The translations under genes were made by a program, and so were the position numbers. DNA of 64,000 nt from Diprion similis (taxonomy: Eukaryota; Arthropoda; Insecta; Hymenoptera; Diprionidae): assembly GCF_021155765.1 (NCBI RefSeq), contig NC_060113.1:2284501-2348500 (forward strand). The letters run 5' to 3'. This document shows positions 54,304-64,000 of the stretch, in pieces (position 1 is the stretch's first letter; each line of letters opens with the position of its first letter). Under the pieces are notes generated by a model. That model saw only the letters and a list, made by a program, of their open reading frames with translations, searched no databases and was not told the origin of the DNA.

Positions 54304-54774
54304 ACGGGGATACTTCTGTGGAATTATACAGTTAACGCCAGCATTATTTTTCATTCCTTGAACTTATCGTTAAGACTTTATGAGGGGTATGTGGTACATT
54401 GACAGTAAGGTTTAGTTCTAACTTGAAACCTGTTAACATTCTTTCAACATTATTAAATTTAGCATTTTTGAATGCGATTTGATCTACAAACATATCCTGA
54501 AATAGATACTTTTCTAACAGAGGACGCGAACTCAGTCTTTTATCATCGATAGAAGGTTTTTTATTTCAAATCATCATATATGACTAGATATCAGGCATGC
54601 CATCTCGACCTACTGCGGAAATGGTATTTCAATTTGGCTAAAATTTGACTATCTTTTTGCATTCAGTGAAAAAGGATTCCTTGTTTTTTTTCAAATTTGT
54701 TTTTCAAACCGTTCATAAGTTTGTGGATCAATAATTTTAATAAAGCCTTGTCTAAAGATGATAAAAATGTATTA

Positions 54775-55078
54775 CTCTTATGATGGAGTGCCACAATAAG
54801 GTAAAAACTACGAAAATTTTATAAATCTTCATCATTGTGAAGAAGATTTTAAAACGAATGTCCAATGGCGTTTCGTTGCGAGCTATCATAGTAAAGGATC
54901 TTACTATGACGTTGGGGGTGTGACTGAAAGAGCAACAGCTGGAGTAAGTATTCGATTGCCATGTAATCGACAGGTTTCGAGTTACACGAATATGCTAAAA
55001 ATCCATCCAACTTACCCAGCATCAGAACAATGTTTTCAACAATTGGAAATTAGAGTACCTACCCATCTCCTAAGATGA
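54775..55078 (+). pseudogene. Fragment of an uncharacterised insect gene family (SHGKG-type motif)
   Basis: The plus-strand frame reads YDGVPQ, a stop codon, then GKNYENFINLHHCEEDF, VQWRFVASYHSKGSYYD and VGGVTERATA, ending in TGA at about 55078. Many insect genomes carry an uncharacterised protein family with an EWHFFATSHGKG-CDG-GG pattern after a YKNxxNFINL-like stretch. The order and spacing match. An internal stop and loss of the CDG cysteine mark this as a dead copy. The family is often repeated in insect genomes, so a transposon-related origin is possible. I recall the family pattern only from general knowledge and could not search. Confidence 0.5.
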
Positions 55079-56628
55079 CAAATAAAACGTGAAACCTACT
55101 AATACCATTAGACTGATGATGTTGTGACGGCACGCTATAATGACGCAGGCAATATTTTATAAAATAGAGTATCAGGTGAACGGTTGTTGATGATATCGTC
55201 GCTCCTCCAGTTTCCATTTTGTTATTTGCTTACTTTCACACTGTTTTTTGGCATGTTGGAACTTTTATTCATCAAATTCTTTTCATAGTCTAGTTGTAGA
55301 ACGCCTCAAGACATGCAGTCTTAATTTGCACTAGATCGAAGAATTGAGTTGATGCAAAAATACAATTTTTACGGCATAGGCATTGAAAAGTCCACTTTTT
55401 GTGGCAGTTTTCGTTCCGTTAAGTGACGCTTTATACGGCAGCGAACAAAGTTGCGGAATAAAGTCTTTATTCCGCAGTTTTGATGCGCAGTTCGAAGTGC
55501 GCATCCCAAACTGCCTTATAAAGTAGCTTCGTCGAACAGATCACGACATAACCTCACTCTTCGTTTTGCTTTTCAATGCCTATACCGTAAAAAATATTGT
55601 ATGTAGCATGCCCGTAAACCGTTTTTTGGCTCGGATAATTTCAGTACTCGCTTCCAGCTCGCCTTCAGCTCGTCCTGAAATCTTTATCCTTGCCAAAAAA
55701 ACAAGCGGTTTACGGGCATGCCACATAAATAGTTATTACATACTTCTAGCCTAGATTCATAACTGGAAAAACTACATAATTTATCCCAAGAACAGTAAAA
55801 AATATATTGAATAAAATAACATAGATATTTAGGAATAATACAGCAAATTTTTGTGGATTTTGTCCATCATTGATAAACGAAGAACATAATCTAAAAAAAA
55901 AACCAATTGCAGTTTTGGTTCTGGTTGGTTGGTATTATTTTCTGCGCATGCTCCTCGTTCAGAAGAGTGAGAGAGACAAGCAGAAGCTACTCTCTCCTTG
56001 TCGCATACCACTAACTAGTAATGCCACGTAGCGGAGAAAAATAAAAGAACATTTGGATGCGTTAACGGGTACCTACCATTTCATGGTCGTTTCCCGACCT
56101 GCATATAAGAGCGTGGGGCTTATTGTGACGTGCATATGGAGATGCGAAGTCACACGGATCTTGAAATTTATTACTCTGCAAGAAGATCCGGTATATGTAA
56201 CAAGAAGTACGGACATGTAGGACCTTGATCAAATGCTGAATATAAATTGCTTTCAACCGTAAGCGTGTCCACTTGTGTAAATAAAATACTATAATTATTG
56301 AAGAATTGTCATGATTGCTCGATCGTGGCTCACTCTTTATTATGATCAATACAACATGCAACACCACAAAGGGTACCTCTGTTATCATCACTCGATTGTA
56401 CCATAACACCAAATGACATAGTGCCCGAGTAACATAATTAAACCTGGTATAATTTATATTTTCCGTATTTATTGTTTTTTATGGTATTTTCTTCACTTTG
56501 TCCGGGACTTTTTATTTTGCAAAAGTTTTGAAAATATTTGAATTCATTAGTGTTAACAATACTGGAGCGTCTGTTGTGGACTGTTGTCATGATCTGGTAC
56601 AGCAGAGTAGCTTTGCGGAAATTGAACT
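55079..56628. other. Spacer before gene 4
   Basis: Contains the composite hairpin element at 55366-55737 and a segment (55121-55230) resembling 49396-49510. The part from 55738 to 56628 shows only short open frames with no recognisable product. Confidence 0.5.
55366..55737. mobile_element. Composite hairpin element, copy 1
   Basis: Two foldback units side by side. Unit 1 runs from TTTACGGCATAGGCATTGAA to its inverted copy CTTTTCAATGCCTATACCGT near 55570-55592. It contains further internal palindromes, such as GCGGAATAAAGTCTTTATTC plus CGC, and GATGCGCAGTTCGAAGTGCG. Unit 2 runs from TAGCATGCCCGTAAACCG near 55606 to CGGTTTACGGGCATGCCA near 55707-55724, with inner arms TTTTTTGGCTCGGATAA and TTATCCTTGCCAAAAAAA also pairing. 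No coding capacity. A copy with few differences lies at 59283-59653, so the whole unit moves or is duplicated together. Confidence 0.8.
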
Positions 56629-56636
56629 TATATAAG
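56629..56636 (+). promoter_or_regulatory. TATA box of the fourth laccase
   Basis: TATATAAG, followed by CGCG, lies 135 bases before the leader shared with gene 3. Transcription would start near 56660, leaving a 5' UTR of roughly 110 bases. Confidence 0.55.
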
Positions 56637-56770
56637 CGCGCGATTTCCGCATTTGCAGTAGTGAATTTACAACGGACAGCCGATCACTCCCGAATCTCTC
56701 TGCATGTTCAATATAATACACTCAGGGAAAACCATAAGCAATCGGTTTGTCTAACGGAAACGACTACGCC

Positions 56771-59700
56771 ATGACTTCAAATATCGTAAATTGGTTTGCG
56801 GTTTTACTGACGTCCCTTCTCATCCTGGCCAGCTTTGCAGATGCTCATCACGTTGGGTGTGGAAAGGATAAAGGTGAGTAGCATCATTTAAAAAACTCAA
56901 GATGCATGCACATGCCATAATCATTCTTTGTCTCCTTTTATATTGGAAGTTACAAATATATATATATATAAACAAATTCGAAATACAACTTTTCATTTTA
57001 TGTGAATTTTATAGAAGGTACAAAAATTATTCTCTACAAATTTGGAAGCACAAAGTTCTATCAGCACCTTAGTATTCTTATAAAATAACTTAACACAAGA
57101 TCACTGAAATCTTGCGAAAGGTTTTGATGAGGTTAACACTGAGTTCGAAATGTCTGTTCAGTTGAGACTTATTGGAAGCAGTATGTAAAATTGACGTATT
57201 GCTCAGTCTCAATGATCAGAATCGGAATGCCTACTCAAAAATTATTAGTCACTCAAAACAGTTTTGGAAGATTCGTTAATTATTCACTTTCATTCTACCG
57301 TCAATATTTTTTGCAAATTCTCAAGATATGCACTTTTCTACATCTTCCTCTGATCGTTGCAATCAAGGAAAAGATGTCATTCTATCAACGCCTCAAGAAT
57401 GTGCCCGCCAGTGTGTGGCAGGTAAGAAACCTAAGATATGCTACTACCAATTCTACATGGAGTCCTACGTAACCATGGGAGAGTAAGTATAAATCAAACT
57501 TTATTTGCGAAAATGACTTAAATTGGATTCAGAGTTTCACAAATTATTCATTCGCCAACAGTGCCTGTTTGTACTGTACGCCCAACATTACCAATCAGCT
57601 GAACTCTACCTGCCAATGCGTAACCGCAGATGGTGTTGAGCGAGCCATACTGACTGTGAACAGAATGATTCCTGGACCCAGCATCCAGGTCTGCAAGGGA
57701 GACTCCGTCGTCGTTGATGTTATGAACGGAATGGACGGGAAAGGAACGACCATTCACTGGCATGGGATCTATCAGAACGGCAGCCAGTACTACGACGGAG
57801 TACCCTTTGTAACCCAATGCCCCATTGCGCAAGGGAACTCATTTAGGTACGATGATACATGTAACTATCTAAAAAAATGTTGAGATAACCGAGAAATAGA
57901 TGCAAACTCAATTGATCACAAGACCGAGAAATTTAATGAATGAGTTGATTTTCCAACATCGTTTCTCTCATTTTAAGATATCAATGGATCGCTGGTAACG
58001 AAGGCACGCATTTCTGGCACTCGCATTACGGAACTCAAAGAGCGGACGGTATTTTCGGGAGCATAATTGTGCGAGCACCAAACAATCCTAATCGCAATCA
58101 TTACACTCAAGACAGACCGATGCATAGGATGGTGATTCATGACTGGTACCATACAAGTGCCTCCGAAAATTGGCCAGGAACTCGAGCCAGCTCTGGTCAA
58201 GACCCGGATGCGTTACTCATACATGGATTAGGACAATTCACAGTAAGAAAAAGTCTTGATTGACACTTTTTCTAAACCACTGATACCACTCTCATCTTGA
58301 TCCCTCATTCATTTAGGATCCAACCACCGGTAATACAACTACTACACCACTAGCAGTCTATGAGGTGCAACCAGGAGAAAGATATAGGTTCAGATGTATC
58401 TCTGCCGCCTTTACGCACTGTCCAATTGAACTTAGTATCCAAGGGCATAGACTAAATTTAATCGCTACTGATGGAATGGATATTAAGCCTACCTTAGTCG
58501 ACATCATCATATTATTTGGAGGTGAGAAAAACAATCAACGACAAATATCTTTGTCACTATTTGAGCCTGATAACGTTCGATCAGTTTCGAATTGGTCGTT
58601 CCCATAAACAACAATTTGACAAGTCCATTGGTAACAATATTGGGTGGGAAGAATTCACATAATTAACTTGTACTTGTACTTACCTGACTAAGTACTGATC
58701 CAGTGGTTGTGTAAATAGAAAGATGTTGCGTTCTAGGTGAGAGGTATGATATGGTGCCAATGCCTGTCGACAAACATTCTTCAGGGCCATTTTGGATTCG
58801 AACACGTGTTATGGAGCCATGCGTAAACTCCACCGTTCAGCAATTCGGAATTCTTCGATACAAGGGAAACCCAAAGTATCCCAGTACTCCGCAGCCCGCA
58901 CACAACGAAAGTTTCGTTACGACAGGAGTAGTAAGGATCTCGATGATAGCGATGACATTTGACATCACACGATGAAACCGTTGTTGAACGCAAGGAATGC
59001 TGAATATGCACATCTTTTGATTTTAGGTTGCGAATCCCCTGACTTCCAGCTGTTCCGGTAAAAATGACCGTGAATTGTGCGTCAGCGAGATGCGAAGTGC
59101 CGTTCCAAGCGATAAACAAATAAGTGGAGAACCAGACCTCAAACTCATAGTAGGAGTCGGCTTCTGGCTTTGGTCACCCGCAGAACTCTATGAGCTCAAT
59201 TTTTATCGGCGATTTTTAAGTAAGTTGTAGACATTTCTTTCAAATTTTTATTTTACACACAAATATCCGTCGGAAGATAATCTTTTTACGACATGGGCAT
59301 TGAAAAGTCTACTTTTTGTGGCAGTTTTCGTTCCGTAAAGTGACGCTCTATACGGCAGCGAACAAAGTTGCGGAATAAAGTCTTTATTCCGCAGTTTTGA
59401 TGCGCAGTTCGAAGCGCGCATCCCAAACTGCCTTATAAAGTAGCTTCGTCGAAGAGATCGCGACATAACCTCACTCTTCGTTTTGCTTTTCAATGCCCAT
59501 ACCGTAAAAAATATTGTACGTGGCATGCCCGTAAACCGTTTTTTGGCTCGGATAATTTCAGTACTCGCTTCCGGCTCGCCTTCAGCTCGTCCTGAAATAT
59601 TTATCCTTCTCAAAAAAAAGGCGGTTTACGGGCATGCCACATAAATAGCTATTTTTTCGTAAATACTTCGTTGAAAGTTTCAGTATATTTTATATTGTTA

Positions 59701-60678
59701 CTTGAAAAAGCCTAGATGAATGTTCTTCTAATCATGACGTTCTGTCTCTCTCCATCAGTGGTGGCACTAGGTGCTTCGCTTGCCGCAACCCTCGGTAACA
59801 TCTCATACATTCCTCCACCATCGCCTCTGGTGTCGCAAATGGAAGATGTTCCATCGAAAACATTTTGCAATCAGACGAATCCTCCAGTTCCAGATGGAGG
59901 GTTGAAAAGCTGCACGCACATGATAAAAGTTCGACGACATTCCATTGTTGAAATGATACTATACGACCAATCAGGTACGCAGTAAAATTTTATCAGTCTT
60001 GTCCCACGATGCCAGGATCACCTTTAAAGTATCTTAGCAATTACCTGGGATTCCATTTTAGCCAATGGAACTCTGAACCATCCAATGCATCTTCATGGAA
60101 ACCATTTTCACGTCGTCGGTATGGGGACGAATCCGGGAAAGTATCCGGTCCTCACCGATCAAGTCATACGTTTGTACGACAAGCAGGGTTTGATTCCCAG
60201 AAATTTTAAAAACTCACCTTCGAAAGATACCTGTGTAGTCATGAGACAGGGTTATACGGTTCTCCGATTTCGCGCTAATAATCCAGGTAAGTTTGGTTAC
60301 GATACATCATCAATTCCTTCACTGTGTGCAGCAACTCATATGATGCATGCGGGAAAAAGTTGTGCCGCATGTACTTACGGCAGTAAAAGAAATCTAATCA
60401 CGCGATAGTAATTTTTATTTAAAAAAAAAACTGATTTTCAAATGGAAATCTCATTTTAGTCACACAGTGAAGGAGTCGATGTGTGAAATGTGTTGTTACA
60501 ACTGATTTTATTTTTTTATTTTTCAGGCTTCTGGCAATTGCACTGTCATTTTGAATTCCACCAGCTCGCTGGCATGACGTTGGTCTTGCACGTTGGTGAA
60601 AAAAGAGATCTTCCTCCAGTTCCTGCCAACTTTCCTACATGCAGCAATTACGAACCTCCCATCAAACCCGTGTATTAA
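56771..60678 (+). CDS. Laccase-like multicopper oxidase, gene 4 of the array
   Basis: Predicted secreted laccase of unknown substrate. Exons: 56771-56873, 57368-57482, 57562-57846, 57978-58242, 58317-58521, 58737-58930, 59027-59219, 59759-59974, 60062-60286, 60527-60678; 650 residues. Residues 1-25, ending FADAH, are a signal peptide nearly identical to that of gene 3. The cysteine-rich region (ECARQC to CQC) is present. Copper ligands are complete: H138 and H140, H182 and H184, HPMHLH with H532, H535 and H537, and HCH at 606-608 with H612 and axial M617. It keeps the two exon 7 cysteines that gene 3 lost but has only two in exon 8. The acceptor of exon 2 ends CAATCAAG, where gene 3 has CAATTCAG, so its polypyrimidine tract is weak. 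Intron 8 contains a mobile hairpin element. All exons join in frame without a stop, so it is probably functional. Confidence 0.88.
59283..59653. mobile_element. Composite hairpin element, copy 2, inside gene 4 intron 8
   Basis: The same two-unit hairpin as at 55366-55737, in the same orientation, with roughly 15-20 differences over 370 bases by eye. It lies between exon 8's donor side at 59220 and the acceptor at 59758, about 100 bases from the acceptor, and leaves both splice sites intact. Gene 3's corresponding intron lacks it, so it arrived after genes 3 and 4 separated. Confidence 0.8.
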
Positions 60679-61966
60679 ATGAAATACTTGTGAAAAGAAG
60701 ACGGAAATGAAGTGATACATGCGCTGCTTCAATGGAGTCCCATAGTTTACACCAGTAGTATTTTTCGTTCCTTGAACTTATTGTTAACAATTCATAAAAG
60801 GTGTGTGATGCATTGACAGTAAGATATGATTTAAATTACCTGATATAAATTTCCTGGGCTTTCGAAGTATGCTGTCGTGTTCTCATCTGTTAAAATTCTT
60901 CTAACACTGTCAAATTCAGCAAATTTTACACTAAAAAATATGCCACCATAAGAGGACACATAAGCTCAGTCTTTGCTAATCGATGGAAAGTTTTTATTCC
61001 AAATCACGATATAAAACATACATTACGTTCACTTACACAGCTAAGTTCACTTGCAAAACTACTTTGCACTCAGTGCTTGCTTCAGAAAACTTTCCGAAAA
61101 TTATTTACTAATTTAAATAATAAAAGTGATAGTTTTCCATCCACTAGTGTTATACACAATCAGCATATTTTCCAGAAGCAAGTGAACAAAGAGGAGCAGC
61201 CTGTAGGCTGTAATGTAAATATATTTGTAAATGGATCATTGTTGAAGCAATAAATTTACAAAACTTGAATCTAGACTTGATTAAAGGAAAAAGCATGGAA
61301 AATGAAGTTACGGTCAAGTTGACGAATAGATCCTGAATTATCGAAACAACAAATGTACAAGACAATCGTAATAATCGAATGATGACAATAATCATAATAA
61401 TAATCACAATTCAGAATTCTTGCATGCAACACCACACACCACTTCCCGTGCAAAAAATGCGGAGGGAGACTGAAAATATCATTCTAGCGTGTCTCTGTTA
61501 TTTTTTTCCAAGTCATTTTAGTCCAAGCTGCCAACAACTCACTCTAGTATATATGTGTTGCCTCAGCTGCCTTTTGTAAAAGTGTTTTCCACCAGAAAGT
61601 AACAACCTATAAGCAGACTGTCCGCTGTAGAATAAATACGACGCTTCATTTTTTCGATGCCATCGCAAATATTAATGGTAGCAGTAAATATTTTGATCTA
61701 CAAACTCTGTTACTTTTACTCTGGAATAGCATTTGTTACCTGTCCAGTCCTTCAATCCAAACACAAGTTGCAAATTTTACCGACTTCGTTTATGCGGCAT
61801 CACCGCTGCAGCAAATTGATCAACAAATTACCATTATTGTTCCAATAAATTTACGAAACGTCATGTAAAGATGATGTGGATATGAAAGCACGAAAATGGA
61901 TCACGTCTCGAAGATCTATGGTGCTGATAATGCGTAAATAAAGTAAAAATATTTCATCGATTTCAG
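60679..61966. other. Spacer after gene 4, no gene recognised
   Basis: The first part aligns with the 3' flank of gene 3: AATGAAATACTTGT after the stop, then CGTTCCTTGAACTTAT and CATTGACAGTAAG blocks. AATAAA at 61248-61253 is a possible polyadenylation signal. Nothing else is recognised to 61966. Confidence 0.5.
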
Positions 61967-62290
61967 ATCTCCCAGATCGACGATGTATCACCGAAATAAT
62001 CTTTAAACTGAAAACTCTAACAATTATCTAGCAGGCTACACGTCAAACCACAAAATTGTTGAATTTTTGTTGATTTTTATGAAAGTATGAGTTCGCAATT
62101 AACTAGTCATTCGGTAAAGTTATTTAACGATTTCTTATTCACGTTCGTCTTTCTCTTTACCATACTAGTAGGATGTGAAAATTTAAACCATCCGCTCTAC
62201 TTACATAGACACCCCTTCATTCATTCTAATGGGCACTGAGAGGATCTTGGCCAATAAATCACGTGATATCAGTGGTTATGGAGTTCTTCA
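61967..62290 (+). pseudogene. Relic of laccase exons 8 and 9
   Basis: At 61967 the frame reads ISQIDDVSPK followed by a stop and SLN, matching the exon 8 start [14 protein letters not shown] of laccase 2. At about 62171-62220, behind a TACTAG, the frame reads ENLNHPLYLHRHPF, matching [13 protein letters not shown] of exon 9 with the middle copper histidine changed to tyrosine. After a frame break, RDISGYGVLQ at about 62262-62292 resembles the exon 9 segment KDT...GYAVLRF. The bulk of exon 8 and all of domains 1 and 2 are missing. This is a second decayed laccase copy. Confidence 0.65.
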
Positions 62291-62929
62291 GCTGTGCAGA
62301 AAAGCATCCTTAAGGCTTATCCAGCAGCACAGAACGGTCTTCATCTTCACCACCATATCGCACGACTTTGAGACATGTTGCTCGTCACATTTCGGAGTAA
62401 GTTTACTTTCTTAACATCCCACGATTGGCCTTGATCCGTTTGAAATTGACACACTTTCGCAGACTTTGATCTGTCACAAAAATACTGAACCAGACAACCG
62501 TATACTAAGGGTACACAAATATGTGATTAACCTGGTTAATTAATTATCGAATTGTTTTTGAATTGTGGTCCTCACCTGAATAAATACACAGAACTGTAAC
62601 GTTTTAGTGTCCACAACTAATATTTAACAATTCTTGACTTATTTTGGCGTGAAGATGTTTTCAATTTGGGTTGCCGTGTAGTACATAAAATGGTAATGAA
62701 ACAGATCATATTAGTTCGTGGAACATAGCTCGTCGGACTATCTACATGTGATGTTCGCAAAAAGTTTCTGTCCTCTCTATTTTTTCGAAATTGTCGTGGG
62801 TTACAAAAAATCGTTGTCTATTGTATCGTGGTAACCATAATCATTGTTCGCCATTATTGCATATTTAACCACCGTAAGAATATCCAAACGTTGATGTAAC
62901 GAGCAGCCTGGATGGTCCCCATAATAACC
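62291..62929. other. Spacer between laccase relics, no gene recognised
   Basis: A continuation of the relic (exon 10) might be expected just after 62290 but I could not recognise an HCH copper motif. The rest has no supported feature. Confidence 0.4.
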
Positions 62930-63106
62930 CAGTGAATAAACATTCTGTAGCTTTACCGAAAACTTTCGAACCGTTTGAGTATGGTAGTATCGAATCGGAG
63001 ATTTTTTTTGAAAAGCACAAGTGACGTTGAACTGCTCTTCACCTTCACGAGTGTACTACTAGTATCCAGCATCGTCTCTATCGATCTTCACTACTTCCTG
63101 AATTAG
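62930..63106 (+). pseudogene. Relic of a laccase exon 1 with 5' flank
   Basis: The sequence GAACCGTTTGAGTATGG, and the block AATAAACATTC just before it, matches the sequence in front of gene 5's start (GAACCGTTCGATATCACCAT, GAACGAACATTC). An ATG at 62981 opens a 41-codon frame ending in TAG at 63104-63106. Its hydrophobic part LLVSSIVSIDLHY aligns with LLIFGMIFVDLSDAH of gene 5's signal peptide. No splice donor follows at the expected place and no exon 2 is seen, so this is probably a dead first exon from another array copy. Confidence 0.55.
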
Positions 63107-63533
63107 TTTCATGAAACTTCAACTGTAACAGAAATCATCGAAGCGATACGCTACTACACTGGTGTGTATAAAAATATTTGATTGATCGGTCACTGATCAG
63201 CACAAGTCCTAACATTTGAACAAATAATAGATATTTTATGTTTAATATGCCATAGACGTAGTGCAACGCACCATATTACGTACGTGGTAAGCTTAAATTT
63301 AAATGTAAAGAGGATTTTTTTTTATCCATTTCAGTTTACGCGTTGAGGTCATTACCGTATCCAGAAAGTTTGTTTTCTTCGTTTTTTCAAAGCTTCTGCA
63401 AAAAATTCACTGAAAATTACATTTTTATCGCACTGTGGTGATCATAGTAATGAGCTGGCATTAAGTGCACGATAACTCATTGAACGAACATTCAATACAT
63501 TTACCTGAAGCAGCCGAACCGTTCGATATCACC

Positions 63534-64000
63534 ATGATATCACCGAAGAGAAAAAATTCTGCAAAACGCTTAAATTACGTCCAGCGATACTACTTCTTCA
63601 CCCACACATTATTGATATTCGGAATGATCTTCGTCGATCTTTCAGATGCCCATTCTGCTCGACTATGTGATGGTAAGATGGATTTTTTATCAGAATATGC
63701 TATATGAAAACATGTTATTTTCTCAAGACATCTGACCAAGTGAAAGTGTTCTATGATTGTGAGTGCTGATGAAAGAAAGTCACACCAGCCACCAGCATTT
63801 TTGATGATGAAATTATTCACAGTCTCATTTTCGTGCAGTCTGTTGCATATCACAGTACAGTTGTGGCATTGTAATTTTAATTGACAAACTTCTAGATGAA
63901 GGACCGATGGAAATGAAAAACTCTCAATATTTGTCGACACCACAGGAATGCGCACGTCAATGCACAGACGATGAATTCCCAAGAACCTGCTACTATCATT
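63534..64000 (+). CDS. Laccase-like multicopper oxidase, gene 5, 5' part only (cut by window end)
   Basis: Two exons: 63534-63672 and 63896 to beyond 64000. Exon 1 starts at the ATG in ACCATGATATCACCG and encodes a basic leader followed by a hydrophobic core (HTLLIFGMIFVDLSDAH), consistent with a signal peptide or anchor with an unusually long N-terminal part. The donor is GTAAGA in phase 1, as in every other gene of the array. Exon 2 reads STPQECARQC then PRTCYYH, the start of the insect laccase cysteine-rich region, closest by eye to gene 4's exon 2. Copper ligands lie beyond the window, so whether the gene is intact cannot be judged. Confidence 0.8.

Noticed and set aside
54840-54960. Possible laccase exon 3 relic (QW, YYD, VGGV pattern)
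   Set aside because: A few residues line up with HWHG...QYYDGVPF, but the whole segment fits an unrelated SHGKG-type insect family better, including its upstream YENFINL part.
1-64000. CRISPR arrays, rRNA genes, tRNA genes
   Set aside because: No regularly spaced direct repeats, no rRNA-like sequence and no convincing tRNA cloverleaf seen by eye. A covariance-model scan would be needed to exclude tRNAs fully.

Overview
This window is animal nuclear DNA: long AT-rich non-coding stretches full of homopolymer and microsatellite tracts, GT-AG introns, and genes split into ten small exons. The protein content places it in an insect, because the first gene is a clear laccase 2 (the cuticle-tanning multicopper oxidase). 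A holometabolous, perhaps hymenopteran, host is plausible, but that is inference and I cannot name a species.

Layout. Bases 1 to about 12,500 hold no gene I can support; they contain two MITE-like inverted-repeat elements (2161-2716 and 3431-4190). Laccase 2 starts with a signal-peptide exon at 12528-12645. A first intron of about 22.9 kb follows, with microsatellites and a third small palindromic element, and nine compact exons lie at 35510-39017. Downstream on the same strand are three complete laccase paralogs, at 43312-46643, 50378-54281 and 56771-60678, and the first two exons of another at 63534-64000, cut by the window end. I assembled each complete gene from ten exons. Intron positions and phases agree between all of them, and the copper-ligand motifs are intact in all four complete genes.

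Between the intact genes lie laccase exon relics: exons 8-9 at 48.5-49.0 kb, exons 8-9 at 62.0-62.3 kb, and an exon 1 with 5' flank at 62.9-63.1 kb. There is also a broken fragment of an unrelated insect gene family at 54.78-55.08 kb, and two copies (about 95% identical by eye) of a composite hairpin element, one intergenic and one inside an intron of the fourth gene.

How it works together. The predicted products are secreted copper enzymes that oxidise diphenols. Laccase 2 is the conserved member. The downstream genes look like a lineage-specific array that grew by repeated tandem duplication, with genes 3 and 4 the most recent pair (promoter, introns and 3' flank still align), accompanied by decay of other copies. 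The array continues beyond the right edge of the window.
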